Counted from the first letter of the stretch, positions 44,228 through 57,600 are shown. The stretch is 64,000 bases of DNA from Bryoerythrophyllum caledonicum (GCA_963971425.1 OZ020519.1:4852028-4916027); one strand, 5' to 3'. Notes: generated by a model from the letters alone, not told the origin. A program made the numbers and translations.

Positions 44228-45660
44228 TGTTTGAGTTAGGGTTTCATGTTGAACTGACATGAATACCCTCATATCCATTGCATTACACCGTTCCTTCATC
44301 ACTCACACTCCCATGCAAGGGTCAATCTAAAGATCAGAGTATGCACCTATCCCTAATTTACATTACCTTCATTTTTATTTTATCCATCAATCTTGCTTTT
44401 ACTTCTACTTTTTGTATTTGTTTATCCTTATTCTCTTCCCCTTTGCTCTAGGTGTCTTGATTGACCTAACTTTAATATTGTCCCACGATAAGTCTAGCTT
44501 ACTATTTATAGTAAATTGCAGTCCAGTCATGTTTAGGAGTCATAGCTTAGAGAGCAATTAGGTTAGTGACACACTCTACGGGCCATTCTTGTGTGCATTT
44601 TGGCCTACTAGTCAAAGTGCTCACAAATTTGGTGCATCTATCGGGAGGTGTCTTTTTGGTTTTAATATTGTTGTCAAGTGTTTGTGTTTTGCTAGGTGCT
44701 TACTATGTGGTGGAAGAGCTCGTCTTATTCAAGTCCTAATTTTTTAGGAATTATTTTAATTGTTATTGATTGTTTTGCTACTTTAGCTTACCCTTGCTTT
44801 AGCTTGTTTTTGCTTTAATTGCTTTGTTTTGGTTTTCAAGTTTGAATTGACTAACTATTTGTGGAATTGAAGTGGGGTAAAGAATCTGCAAGGATAGATG
44901 ACTATTTTGATAATCATTAGGTTTGGAGCTAGAAGACCCCAAAGGCTGTTATGAACCTTTTCATTTCAAGAAATTGCTTTGTTTTTATACTCTTGCTTTG
45001 CTTTGTTTTGTGTGGATCGCAGGTTCAAGTGAATGTTAAGTGTTTTTTATAAACCGTTGTGTATTTTTTGTATTTTTTCTCCTTGGGGATTGGGGCTTAG
45101 CACCGAGGCCAATCTCTGAGCGGAGTAGGGGTAGTGTACCATTGTGGTAGATTCCACCAATATTATGATTGTATGCCAATAATTGTATAGTGTTGAGGGG
45201 TGTTTATTTAGTGGTTAACTCTATATCTTTTGTAAATCATTCACTTGTGAATATCAAGGGAGGTTCCTCCTTGAATTGTGGTAGTTCTTGGGATTCGGTG
45301 ACAAATTACTACAAACAATGATCTGCCATTCTTAAGGACGTGCGGAGGGTGTGTTATTTTTAACATTAGGTGTCCTACCATTGTAGGATGGGACTCCGGT
45401 AGTTCGGGCTTAGCGCTAAAGCCTAGTTAGCCCCTTTTGGACCAGAGGGGCGTATGTCCCAATTTTTATGGGGCCTCCTTTTTATTGTAGTCCTTTGGTA
45501 TTGTCACCTAGGGCACCAAAGTGATCCATTATTGTTGGGTGACGACTTTGTTTGTGTAATTTCTTTCAATTACAAGGTTTTTTATACGGTGAAGTGTTGA
45601 GTAATGACCTGCAAGACCGATTTTATTGTTTGAAATTAAGGAGAAGGACAATGATAACTC
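44228..45660 (+). mobile_element. LTR-retrotransposon 5' remnant
   Basis: TGGTGCATCTATCGGGAG at 44630-44647 closely parallels the PBS of the intact gypsy element (TGGTGCGTCTGCTGGGAG at 53295) and follows a CTCACA LTR-like end. Downstream leader-like DNA resembles the style of the 53.3-53.9 kb leader, but no gag or pol is found. LTR start not identified. Confidence 0.4.
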
Positions 45661-47198
45661 CGATTCTTTGAGAGATTGTATTATGCAAGTTGAACTCACA
45701 GGTTGCCCGACTCTCCATCATCCCAATTTTTGTGGTCACCCATGTGTTCAATATAAATTTAGTAATTATTACTAGTGAAAATTTTCATCAACCCAGAACG
45801 TTGTCTTCTTTCGTTTTTTTGCGCTTTGAGTGTTGTCCTACTTCTCCAATGATTGTTTTAGCGTTCCTAGAATACTACTAGAAACTAGTGAATGAACAGA
45901 TAATCAACTGTCCTCTATCATTTCAGGCAGTAGCGGTCACGACTTGACTTAATCAACAGAGAATTGTTAACAGTTTAACAAACGTCGCGTAGTTTCCGTT
46001 GATTCATGCACCACAACCGAAATGATGTCCATAGTAACAAAACTTGTCATTTTTGGAATCTTTTGGAATCTTTTGGAATCTTACTTCCTTTCACTATATT
46101 TTGGTTTGAAAATCCTTTATGTCTTTTGTAGAATGTTTTGAAAAATATTCATACGCATTTAGGAAATTATTATGATAATTTTTGGTACTTTCTGCATACA
46201 TTCTATAAACAAGTTCCCTATAACAAAATGAATAAAAATGCTCATTACAATCCAAATCCTATAATTTCAAGGAAAACTATTACTTTTATTGTGTAAAAAT
46301 TTTAAGCCTTTTATTTCAAATACTTCATAAATACATTCTACAATATTATGAATGCCATATCACTCTTAAATCCAAACTTTTTCTACACTATTTAAATCCC
46401 CTACTACATCTTTACTCTTTAAACACTATACTACACCCATCATCATCTAGTAATTTTATAAAAACAAAAGAAGTAAAAAAAATATAAATATTATAGTACA
46501 ACAATGAAAATAGAGCGAATCATTATCAAATTTTAAGCCAAATTACAGTACTAGAACATATGTTATAAGAGCATAAGAAGATTATGAATATTCTAATATT
46601 TGTTTAAAGCTTTGTTGAATATGACTTTTACGCCTCATTCATTGATGGAGTGGTGAATTTATGAAAAATCCTAAGATCTTATCTGTAAAAAATTTAAAAC
46701 CCTGAAGATAAAATAAAACTCATACATTGCACCTCTATATGGTTGAGGAGTATTGGAGGTCCAAAACACCTCAAAACAACCATGCTTTGAACTACTATGT
46801 AAACATAAAAATTAAATTTTTTTGGAAAATCTAACCATATGATCTTCTTCATTGCTAAAAAATTAGTCTATCTTGAAACTTTCATGTAATTTAACCGTAT
46901 AGATTTTGAGATATTGATAAATAAAGTGAAGGTTTTGAAAAAACAACAGTTTTTTTCTCCAGGCAAAATGCATTGGCAAAAAGTTGGACTCATGGTTTTG
47001 GAAAAATCACCAAAGTATGAGTTTTGTCCAAATCTTGGTGTTCTTTGCCTATGGAAAGAAAACTTGACAAATTGCATGAAAGGCAAAAAGGTTTTACAAA
47101 AAATGATTTTTTGTGTATAAGGCAGCCCCCAACCCAAGAGTTCCCAAATTGAGCCAAAATGAGCCAAAATTCAAAATTGGTGTTGTTCAAACATAGTA
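45661..47198. other. Intergenic, AT-rich, no gene recognised
   Basis: Contains a short TTTTGGAATC triplicate near 46055. Nothing else supported. Confidence 0.5.
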
Positions 47199-47499
47199 GA
47201 CTTTGGCGGCCATTTCAGCACAGTAAATTAACCTTTTTAAAAAAAATTCTAGAAAAAGGTGGAAAATAAAGTTAAATTTCAGCTTAAACAATCCGTTTGT
47301 GATTTGGAGCCTCCAATCAAAAGTACAAAGTTTAGAGAGGGGCTGAGAAGGAATTTTGTTTTTTTCCATTTTCAAACATCCTCTCTAAATTTTGTCTATA
47401 ACTTTTGATTGGAGGCTCCAAATCACAAACGGATTGTTGGAGCGGAATTATATCTTTTGAGAAAAGGTAGTTTACCATGCAAAAATAGCCGCCAAAGTC
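47199..47499. mobile_element. Foldback MITE with 35-bp perfect inner arms
   Basis: Outer arms GACTTTGGCGGCCATTT (47199-47215) and AAATAGCCGCCAAAGTC (47483-47499) differ by one base. Inner arms 47289-47323 (CAATCCGTTTGTGATTTGGA...) and 47402-47436 are exact 35-bp reverse complements. About 300 bp, no coding capacity. Confidence 0.8.
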
Positions 47500-49611
47500 A
47501 GCTGACTTTAAGAATCACTGGTTTGGAATGAATAATAAAAAAAAAGCTTTCCATTGGACATGACTCACTCAAGACATGGTGTGTTATGGATTTGATCCTT
47601 GATAATGACAAGTTCGTATGTATGCTTGAAATTGTTGAGTAGCTGGCAGTAGGCACCTAAAAAATAAAAAAATTCTACTGCCTGAAATTTTTTAATAGCA
47701 TTTTTTTTAATTAATTAGTTATTAAATAAAAATTTAATGTGTCCAAATCAACAAAACAAATCAACAAGAATATGTTGATTATTGTCCAAATCAAGGCGTC
47801 CAAAACAAGAGAGGTAAACGACAACCCTCTATTGTTTTAGACATGGATTTTTCTAGTAGTGGAAGTCAATAAGATCATAAAAACCTTGAATTTGGTGTCT
47901 CTTAGTCCTTATACCTCAACTTTGTCAAGTTCACCATTTAAAAATAGTATGCTAGGAGGTGAGTATGAACTCAAAGGACATATGTGACCTTGAACTATAC
48001 TAAGGGGGCGGGCGCGTATGATCTTGAAGTATTCTAAGAGGTGTGTGTGACTTTTAAGTATCTTAAGGGAACCTTAAACGCATGATCTCATGTTTGTAAC
48101 CTCTTTGATTTCCAAACTCTTGATACTTGAACTCCAAGTGGGGAAGAGAGGGCATGGAGGCCTAGCTCTAACTCGGCAATGGGGCGCATTCCCTAGTATC
48201 GGTGATCACCTCTTTTTCCAGTGCTTACCTGGCGGAAGGGCATCACGAGCAAAAATCTTCGGCCCTCTCACGCTTAGGTAGTGAGTGCATGGTGCATCGG
48301 AGGAATTCGGCAAACGGTCGGGTATAAGACAAAGCTACCGTTTCCTCCATTTTCCGTCCAAGCACTTTTATGCGGAATGATTGCCAGAAGTCACGGGGTT
48401 TTGAGTTGAGATCCTCCCAAGAGTGATTGCCTTCCCAAACCTTAACTCTAAAAGTATGGATAATAGCCTTGTAGTTTAGGGTTGCCCTTATTGGATTTGA
48501 TAGTCTTTTAAACAGTGGCTTTGGTCATTGAAAGGTCACAATCACCTGGTTTTGTGTTTTTAGTGTTCCTGTTTCCTCTATAAACCTTTAAAGTCCCCTC
48601 CCCTCCTTTTAGGCTAATTCCTCTTGCTAGCTATTTTTAGTATGTTTTTGCTCATTTTTCCTTGCGATTTTAGGATCTAGTACTTTCTCTTGTGCATTTT
48701 TTAGCCTTTTCTATTGAATTGATGTGGATTCCGTTTTATTAGGAGTAGTAAGAGGTGTGATTTTTGTGTGTGATGCTTAGATTGGTATTTATAATAAGTT
48801 GATGGTTAGCCTAGTGTAGTCTAAGAGCATCCTAGGACAACCAATGTATAGTTAAAAGTGGCTCTTGTAGTGTAGTGAAGAGTTAGAGGGGTGGATGCTT
48901 AGGAATCATTATGTGGGAAGACCAATGACCATCAAACCTTCCATGAGCCCCTACTAGTTTTATTTTTGACCAATTGCAAATTTTTACACAAAACTACAAC
49001 TTACTAAAATTAGTAAGCTACCCCGATTTCATAATTAAATAGAGAATTAGGAGAGTATTGAGGTCCTACCCGAATTCCACTAACATTGATTTGATCAAAT
49101 AAGAGAAGAGACCTATGAGCATGTACCCTAGTGAAGGCTGAAGGAGGGACACATTTAACTAAACTCTATGGTAGTGGTGCCATCATTAGATCCTTCATCA
49201 ACCGATAGTTTGTAAAGAACACCTCCTCAATGGATATGTCTATGAGGAAAATCCGGCCTAGTGCTGATGAAATATCTAAAACCTCATCCAATCTTCAGCC
49301 TAACGATGTTCAATATCTCCTTGCCACCACATGGAATTTATTAATCCAAATATTAAGCCTCATTGGATCCTCTATTGAAACCCACTACCCGTACGCCCTT
49401 CACTCATTTTACATAATAACTACCATCTTAAAAACTGCAAGATCCTGTAAAAGAGTTACACACACAATATTCAACAATATGCACTATAAATTTCATATCT
49501 TAGCATTTTTTCCAAAATTTTATAGATCATTCATTCAAAAATGTTCAAAAATGTTCAATCTAGCCTTCCTACTCTTTAATGTGGTCATTGCAATTCATTT
49601 CATAATACACC
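47500..49611. other. Intergenic, no gene recognised
   Basis: AT-rich with a moderately GC-rich patch near 48130-48330. No domain-bearing frame. Confidence 0.5.
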
Positions 49612-49945
49612 TTTACTAAATTTAACAAGTGCAAATTGAAATTAAAAACCCAAAATACTAAATTTAATGTTCTTTGTCCTAATACTCTTTAATTTTGTGT
49701 TTTAAGTTCAATTGATAGCAACATATATTACATTTGAGCCATTTTAACAGTTTTTACTAAATTTATCAGTTACAAATTGAAATTACAAACCTAAAACACT
49801 TAATATTTATATTCATTGCCCTAATACTTTTTAATTTGGTGTTTTCAGTTTGATTCATAGAAATGTTCATTACATTTGAGCCATTTTAACAAATTTTACA
49901 AAATTAAGTAATTGCAAATTATAATTGAAACTGAAAACACTAAAT
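49612..49945. repeat. ~143-bp tandem repeat, 2.3 copies
   Basis: TACTAAATTTA..CAG/AAG and CATTTGAGCCATTTTAACA recur with ~143-bp spacing (CATTTGAGCC at 49731 and 49873). AT-rich, non-coding. Confidence 0.8.
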
Positions 49946-50102
49946 GGGAGCCACCTCGGTGGGTTATGGGCCACGGTAATTCAATTACCTTGGCTTTTAG
50001 ATGTCCAAGAGTATTTATTTTCCCGTTTTAAGCATTAAGGTTCTTAGCATGAATTTCGGGGTACGTTGACCGTAGGAATTAATTGAACTTTTGGAATTCT
50101 TT

Positions 50103-50145
50103 CTAAATTGCTATTTGGCATCCTTAAAGCCAAATAGCAATTTAG
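50103..50145. repeat. Perfect 17-bp inverted repeat (hairpin)
   Basis: CTAAATTGCTATTTGGC, a 9-nt loop, then GCCAAATAGCAATTTAG: a perfect 17-bp stem in otherwise ordinary DNA. Confidence 0.9.
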
Positions 50146-51663
50146 GAACGCCCAGAGTGTGAGTTTTAGGTGTGTTCCTTACGTTAGCGGTATTAGTATT
50201 AGATTAGTTTGGAGAATTGTTAATTAAATTGGGTTGTTTGTTTTGCTAAGTCTAGGGATGTCTTAAGAAGGAGTATAGGCCTTTTAAGAGCTTCGGGATT
50301 TTTTTAGTAGATTTTAGAATTGTTTTGGTATTTTTCTGGGAGTTTTAGGAGTATTTAGTAGTTTTTTTAGGGGCTGCGCTAAGATATTGCATCCCAATAT
50401 GCTAATTTAGTGGACAACGGGCTATCTTATCGCAATCCCCCTAACTTAGCGTTGGATGTGAAGTGCATGGATGTAGGTAGGAAGCCGTTAGTTGTAAGGT
50501 TTTTGAATGATCTGGTGTGTTTTCTTTGTTTTTGAGGTAGTTGCTTTTTTCTAAGTAGCTCTCATTTTTGCTTGACGGCGAAGCCTTGATCAAATGGGGT
50601 TTAGAGATTGATCTAGAAGGGTGAGTTAGAGAATTTATCGATTATGAGAGTACCTAGGTGATTTGGGTACCTTGGTGGTTCTGGTGAAAGGTTCTAGTAG
50701 TGGCGTAATTTGGTGAGTGGCAGTCGATCGGAGGTAGGTAGGATTGATGTGAGTGTGACATCTGAGAAGGAGTCGGACCCATCAACAATGAGCTAACGAG
50801 AGGTCGGAGGGCGATTAGCTGCGGCGTTGTTGGAAGGAGGCAAGCTGTTGGCGCGTGGTAGGCGAGTGCGGCCCTGCAGCTGGCTAGGCGATTGAGCGCT
50901 GGAGGTGCTCAATAGACGATGAAGACCGAGATGCAATCGGAGGAGTTGCCCTTGACGCGATCTTTGTGAGCTAGTTGGGGATCCCAACGTTGCAAGTGCA
51001 AGGACACGTTGCGAGCCAGCAAAGGCGTCTCAGGCGATTGAGGGCACGGCACATTCGAGGACGATGACGGCAAGCCTGACCGAGGTAGGCAACCGGGCAC
51101 GAAACTCGACAAGGACGCAAAGACAAGATTTGGAGTACGCGACAAGGGCATTGGGAATTCAACAGCGTTGACCAATAAGAATGGATGGCAACGATAGAGC
51201 AATAAATTTGGGCAACATCGGAAGCACCGAAAATGAACCCACGAGTGACAATTAGGGTGAGCTTAGGCTGAGGAACCTAGGCCAACCGCTTCCAATAAAA
51301 TGAAGACCTGGTGGCTGCAAGGCAAAACAAATTGAGAGCTAGGTCGGAACGAATAGAGTCGGCGCGACGACCTTGAGAACAAGTTTTGGTTGGTTGCGAT
51401 CTGTGATGCAAGCCTGAGGAGTCGGCAAGGAAGCAGCTCGTCAAGGATTTCCCAATGCCTTCATCGTACACTCCAAATCAACGTCGTTGAGAATGAGGAG
51501 CCAACAACAATAGCTTGTACAACGCAGCTAGGGAACAGAACTGTGGGAAGCCCCACTTCCTCCCTCCTTATTCTAATTCATGCTGTTGATTGTTGTTTCT
51601 AAATTGTTGTTAGAAAAATGAAATCATTGTAATTGTAGTTACAAATTACACCCCTCTTCTTTG
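50146..51663. other. Intergenic, no gene recognised
   Basis: Includes a GC-richer stretch at ~50700-51560 with several short frames on both strands, none with recognisable motifs. May be decayed retroelement DNA. Confidence 0.4.
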
Positions 51664-51668
51664 ATTGT
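51664..51668. other. Gypsy target-site duplication, left (ATTGT)
   Basis: Identical to 62931-62935. Confidence 0.9.
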
Positions 51669-53291
51669 TGTGAGCGCTCAGAAGCGCCACAATGTTAGTT
51701 AGTGATTAGTTAGTGGAAAACTGTCTTGTTTATTTCAATTAGTAGTTAGATTAGTAGTTAGTAGCGCCTTCTAGTGTGTTATTAGTAAAGGTTAGTTAAC
51801 TGGACTCCACGTAGCCTTAAATTAGTGTGGAGGGCAAAATTAGAGTTATTAATAGGAAATTAGACTTGCGAAAAGCAAAAGAGACATAGAAACCCATTAG
51901 TGAATTAGAATTAGTATGTTGTTCTAGGTAATTCAAATTAGTAGTTTAGTATTTAATTCAGTTAGTGGAAAAGTTATATTAGAACCTCAATTGTATGGTA
52001 CTTATGTTATTGTGAAAAGAGAAAAAATAGAAGATAAGAAAAAGAAAAAAGAAAAAAACTAGTAGCAAGTAGATTTAACGATTAAAGTAAACTACTTGGT
52101 TTCTAATGATCTAGAACTCGGATTTGGACTTGTGAATAATCAATCTTGGGATTAAAGTGTGTTTTGAACACATTGGTGGTGTTAATTTTGCTCAAATCCT
52201 ATTAGTTTGGTAGATATAGGCATGTTCAGCCCTAAAATCGAGTTTAGGGCTTTGGTGATCGTGGGCCCTTGATCTTGATTAGGGATTGTTAGATTCAAGG
52301 GTAGGGATGTGGCCGCCACCCTTGGGCCTCCTCCCACTTGGATAAGAGGCGTGGGTGGCCACTCTCCCTCTCTCTTTTTTTGCCTTGGGCGAAGCTATGC
52401 CAAAACTTCTTCTATTTTCCCTCTTATTTTTTAGGCTGCGGTTAATCTTGTTTAGCTAAATGGATACTTAGAGTTAGGACTTGATATTTTAGCAGTAGTT
52501 AGATCTTATGGTTAGCTTTCGAGAGGTATTAAGCACCCTCCATTTGGAGCAGTGACAAAGGAGTTATAGGATAATTTGTAGAAAGAGGTCTGCTGCCTTG
52601 GCAGAATTAGAGCATCAACTTTGGAGGGCCATTGCCGGCGGACCACAACGACTTTGGAGTCTATTTTTTCAGGAAATGTAGCCCTTGAAGTTGGCTTTTT
52701 GTGGACATCCAGCACGCTCAAATCCGAGCACAGAGGACTGAGTTACAGCGGTTTTGGTGTCCGGGGTGCTGCTGCTAGCTTGATTCGGTTCACCAACTTT
52801 GACGGACCTCTGCGAGCGAACGACAACGATTCTGGAGCTGAAAATTGGCACGCTTGTAGATCTTCAAGTCAGGATTCTAGGGACTCTAAGCTCGCTTACA
52901 TCCGATCAGCGACGACAAAGTTATAGGGATTCTAGCGACAAGGGGTGTGCTGCCTTGATCGGAGCACGTTTTTTCATGCATTTTTATTCTCCTTGAATGT
53001 TCATCGTGTATTTTTGACTTCTTACTTCTACCCTTGAGTTTCATTGTTTATTTATTTACTTCCATATCAAGTTACTTATACTTTACCTTGTATGGGTAAA
53101 GTCTTTAACCTTAACCTCATCTAATGAAATTCATCCATTAGGTTTTAGGGATCATCCATTAGGTTTTAGGGTTTCATCCATTAGGTTTTAGGGATCATCC
53201 ATTAGGTTTTAGGGTTCCATCCATTAGGTTTAGGGTTTCATCCATGCAATTTATGTTGGATGAAATTAGATAGGGTTAATTTTGGTTCACA
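51669..53291 (+). repeat. 5' LTR
   Basis: 1623 bp. Aligns with 61201-62930 throughout. Observed differences: near 51768 (CCTT/CTTT), near 52647 (ACAAC/ACGAC), near 52883 (GGGACT/GGAACT), near 53259 (TTATG/TTAGG), and fewer CATCCATTAGGTTTTAGGG units. Confidence 0.95.
53123..53240. repeat. Tandem ATCCATTAGGTTTTAGGG array in the 5' LTR
   Basis: About five ~21-bp units, alternating GGGATC and GGGTTTC joints. The 3' LTR has about five more units. Confidence 0.9.
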
Positions 53292-53294
53292 TAA

Positions 53295-53312
53295 TGGTGC
53301 GTCTGCTGGGAG
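53295..53312 (+). other. Primer-binding site
   Basis: TGGTGCGTCTGCTGGGAG starts 3 bp after the LTR end. It resembles the Asp-type PBS of plant gypsy elements with mismatches; the primer tRNA is not certain. Confidence 0.55.
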
Positions 53313-53926
53313 TCTAACTCTATAGGCTTTAGGATTGCTTGGAAGGTGATTTGTCTATCTCGTAGAACATTGACGTGTGGCTCACATGTAGGTGACGTAC
53401 AGGTGCATGTTGGGGTCGTGTTGGAAGGAGCACTGCCCAGGTTTTATTCCTAACTAACTTTTGTTAGAATAGAAACCCTTGTGATCGAATAGGCCGGTGG
53501 TATACTAACTGCGCAGGAAGCTGGATTGCGGAAGGTACATCTTAACCTTGAATGGATATATGTGAACAATTTAGGTCAGTCTGATAGGTTGCTTGTAGTA
53601 GGTAATGCCAAGAGTGGGCTGAACTGAGAACAAGGAGTCCTGGCCGCCGAGGCAGGGCGTAGTGTCTCGCCCATTACTTGGTCAGCCCTACACAACGTGA
53701 CAGTCTCGTATGCCCAATCCAGATGAGACCTTTGGGGTTTGCCAAGCCGGAGCTTGTCATCAAGGTGTAGTCTGGATTGGGTGGCTTGCGTTCCCTACCT
53801 GTTTGAGGGTAGGCTAGGGTCTTAGTTATCAAAAAACAAAATAAAAATAATATATAATTAAGAAAAAATAATTAAAAGTTAAAAGGAAGTGTAGTTAAAA
53901 AGTGCACGTGGATGTGAGGCCGTTAG
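53313..53926 (+). other. Retrotransposon leader (5' UTR)
   Basis: Non-coding leader between the PBS and gag. It would hold the packaging signal; none is recognisable by eye. Confidence 0.6.
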
Positions 53927-54613
53927 ATGCAACCGCGCACCCGATCCTCTATCCCCAACCTTCTACCTGGATTAGACCATAGATCCCGGAGGCCTCGTGG
54001 AGGGACTGACCAAGACCGGAGGACTTCTGAGGATAGAGTGGGGCTAGACGAACAAGGAAGTGGTGTTGAACAGGAAGCCAGCGTATCTGCAACATCCCGA
54101 AAACCTGTAGGAAGAGATTTTATAGAGGAGGTAGACGTGGAGGCGTTGGACGTCATCGACCCTGGTACTCGAGGTAGTGTCCCAATTATAGAGTTAGTGG
54201 TGGATCAAGGAGCAGAAGCGATGAGCACAGGTAGTGGAGGGGACCAAGGCCCAGTGGCTAGGCTTATAAACCCTTTGGTGCAACCCAGGGGTTTACCCAT
54301 AGTGTTTCCTGCAGGGTTGGCTTCACAATCGGTTCCACCCAACCTCCCCGTGTTCACAGGTTCAAGGGATGAAGACCCTTCATCACACGTGGAGAGGTTC
54401 ATCGAGATTCTCACGACCTCCTTGGTTTCAGAGCCTGGCTATTATTTGGTATGGTTTCCCAATACTTTGAGAGGTAGTGCCTATGCATGGTACCGCAACC
54501 ATGCAGCCAATACCTTCGCGGATTGGAATGCACTTCAGGCGGCATTTTTGGAAGAGTTTCGGCCAGAGGTGGGCCAGAGTGCAGCCTTGACTGCCTTGTC
54601 ATCAATTAGATAG
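53927..54613 (+). CDS. gag: gag N-terminal part, ending at an in-frame TAG
   Basis: 228 residues: a charged, disordered N-terminus, then the retrotransposon gag core (LPVFTGSRDEDPSSHVERFI, AYAWYRNHAANTFADWNALQ, FLEEFRPEVGQ). TAG at 54611-54613 is in frame with the following gag-pol ORF (GMDEDITSYIRRF), and the gag helix clearly continues across it. So TAG is either a recent nonsense change (Gln is usual at this place in related gags) or a suppressible stop. The first ATG is at 53927; other starts are possible. Confidence 0.85.
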   Translation: MQPRTRSSIPNLLPGLDHRSRRPRGGTDQDRRTSEDRVGLDEQGSGVEQEASVSATSRKPVGRDFIEEVDVEALDVIDPGTRGSVPIIELVVDQGAEAMSTGSGGDQGPVARLINPLVQPRGLPIVFPAGLASQSVPPNLPVFTGSRDEDPSSHVERFIEILTTSLVSEPGYYLVWFPNTLRGSAYAWYRNHAANTFADWNALQAAFLEEFRPEVGQSAALTALSSIR

Positions 54614-54616
54614 GGC

Positions 54617-57600
54617 ATGGATGAGGACATCACATCCTACATCCGTAGGTTTGAGTGGGTGGTGACCCGATTTGTGGGTACATTGTTAGACAATGATACT
54701 CTTAAACACTTCTTCTTGCAAGGATTTACTGATGAGAAGGTCATCAGAGAGATCTTAAACTCTCAGCCAGCAAGTTTAACGGCTGCTAAGGAAGCGGCTA
54801 GGCGCGTGGAGCAAGTTAACAAGGAGCAAGAGCGGTTGTGGAGGCGTGAAGGGGAGAAGATTCCGAGTTTCATTCCTATTTATGCTCAGAATCCTGCACC
54901 ACCTCATCCACCAGCTCGTGGAGGAATTCCTATATCTGTGAGATATGGGTCAAACCCGGAACAGCCTAGACTAGTGGCACCACCCGTGGTGACACCAGTG
55001 CAGATTCAGACACCCATACTGGCTCTTCCAGAGCGGAACTGGACAGAAGAAATAAAGAAGGAGATCGAGGACACCCAACGCGGGTTCCATGATCGTATGG
55101 TTCAACAGATGAACCAGATGACTGAACAGATGGCTGCATTGATGAGGAACCACAATCCTAACCCAATTCCTCCAGCCATTGAGTCAGGGAAGCATCCATC
55201 CACTTTGTGGTGTACAAGGTGTGGCCAGGCCGGGCACACCTCACAGTTCTGCCAAGCTCATCACGTGCATTACGCACCACCTCCTCCGCCTCAATTGTAT
55301 GTGCCACCTCACAAGAGTCAAGGTTACCAAAGTGGCAGCCAAGGTTACAACAGCCACGGTAGGGCTAGGAACGAGGTCCATTCCTTTTGTGGCAAGAAAC
55401 ACCCCCCTGGGGAGTGTTGGATTGAGAACCATGTCGTGTGTGGGAACTGTGGAGGCAACCACCCCACGCATGTGTGTAGAAGACCTGACAAGGTTATTGT
55501 GCTACCACATCCACCTGGTAACTATCCACAACAAGCTGTGGATCAACAACGGGGAGCTAGGCAGCCTCCACATCCAAATGATGTTAGGCCTCCAAACCTA
55601 TACTACGATTACAATGCCAATAGGCAAACCCAGCAAGCTCCAGGTGGTTTGCAAACCAAGGCCCAATTTATTCCACTGAATCAGAACCAAGGTGGCAACC
55701 AACACTCACAAGATGTGAGATACGTGAGTCAGACCACCGAAGAAGGATATGGACCGCCACCCCTTACAACTTCTGTGGTCATTGAAAATCTGACGCCAGA
55801 GTCCAATTTCATTACCCATTCTACTTCGAAGGGTGGTAGTTCTATGGTGGTTCCATCTTTGGCTATCATGACAAGGTCTATGGGGCCTATACCGGAGGTC
55901 ATAGAAGAGGAGGAGGATTCTTCCACCACTAATAGTCCTCCTAGATACTCCGAGATAAAGGAGGTAGCACGGAAAGCCGCCAAGGCAATCCAAGTCAAAG
56001 AGGGAGTTCCTTTGAATTTCCATCCCTTGCTAGAAGATTGCCCCTTTCCAATACCAAGTCATAAACAAGATGAAGAAGCGGATGATTGGGAAGGACCCCG
56101 AGTGCCCGATTCAGAGAGGTTGCCACCTCGAGGACCCAAAAAGGTGTCATCACGCCATTCCTATGATTTGTGGGAGGACTTGAGTCGAATGAAGGCGGAT
56201 ATTACCATAGCCCAATTGTTGGAGTTGTCACCGGAGATCCGGAAGCTGCTCAAGACTAAGCTACCCACTAGACCTCGAAGGAAATCCAAGGTCAAGGTGG
56301 CAGCTAGGGCTCATGCACTTAACAAGGTAGCAGAGGTCAAAGCTGTGGAGGTAGAGGCAATCATTGTGGACAAGGTGTTACCACACACACTAGTGGACGG
56401 CGGTAGTAGCTTGAATATCATGCCCTTGCAAACCATGGAGAAGCTTGGGCTAAGCTTTACGGGACCATCTCCCATTGTGATTAGCATGGCTAATCAAAGT
56501 CCTGCAAGGCCTGTAGGCCAAATCAAGGATTGTCAAGTGATGGTAGGGGGTGAAGTGTACACCTTAACAATTCACGTCATCCAGACTCACTCTTTGAAAG
56601 AGTCCTTCCCCTTGCTCTTGGGGCGACCTTGGTTGAGAGCGGCAGAGGCGGTAGTTAATTGGGGTGGGGACAAGCCTCACATATCCTTTGGTCCAACTCA
56701 CAACAGAACCAAAGTAAAGATTAGAGCTTCTCAAACTCAGTTTACTATTGGATCTAGTGACTCATCGGACAATGATGTCTCTGAGGTCCCTCAAGACCTT
56801 CATCAACTTGAGTCCAAGCAGCAGCTACCTAACCCAAGGACAACATTGGGTGGACAACCCCTTGCATGTTGTTTAGGTCCTAGTTTCTATCATTGGCAAG
56901 GAGATGAAGAGTTTGCAGAATGGTTAGAGAAATACCCTGACACAGAATCAGAGGTAGTGGAAACAGTGAATTGGATTGAGGGGGTAGCCATGTTCAGTGA
57001 AGTAGAGATAAACCACAAGGATGTGATTATATCAGAAGAATTCTATACCATGAATATGGATGGGACGATCGAGGAGGATATTGAGATCCTCAACGATGAA
57101 GAACAGTTGAGGCCTCCCCTCCACTTCAAGAAGACTTCTTCAGGCATGATAGTGGGTGGAGGAGTCATTGGTTATCCACCCATCCCCGAGGACTGGTATA
57201 GAGGCCCTGCAGAACAGCCCCACGTGCTTCAATCTGATTGGAAATACCTTGATGTGTCTCGCAATGGAGAAGAGACTCGGAACATCAAGGTTGGAGTCAA
57301 TCTAAGCAACAAGGAGGTTTCCATGTACAAGGAACTGGTGATGGAGTATAGAGATATCTTTGCTTGGTCATACAAAGATCTCAAGGGTATACCTCCAGAA
57401 ATAGCTCAACACCGAATTCCTTTAATCCCCGGAGCCATCCCTGTACGTCAGAAGGAGCGTCGAATGAACCCCCAGTTGCAGTTGGTAGTCAAGGCTGAAC
57501 TGGAGAAACTGCTCCAAGCTGGATTTATTATACCTGTGGAGATTACAGATTGGGTTTCACCCATGGTTTTGGTAAAGAAGAAGAATGGTAAATTGAGGGT

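Noticed and set aside
52512..52926. Matching frames in both LTRs (69-101 residues)
   Set aside because: Present twice only because the LTR is duplicated; no protein signature.
53123..53240. TTTAGGG words suggesting telomeric DNA
   Set aside because: The heptamer occurs once per ~21-bp LTR repeat unit and not in head-to-tail tandem; it belongs to the LTR array.
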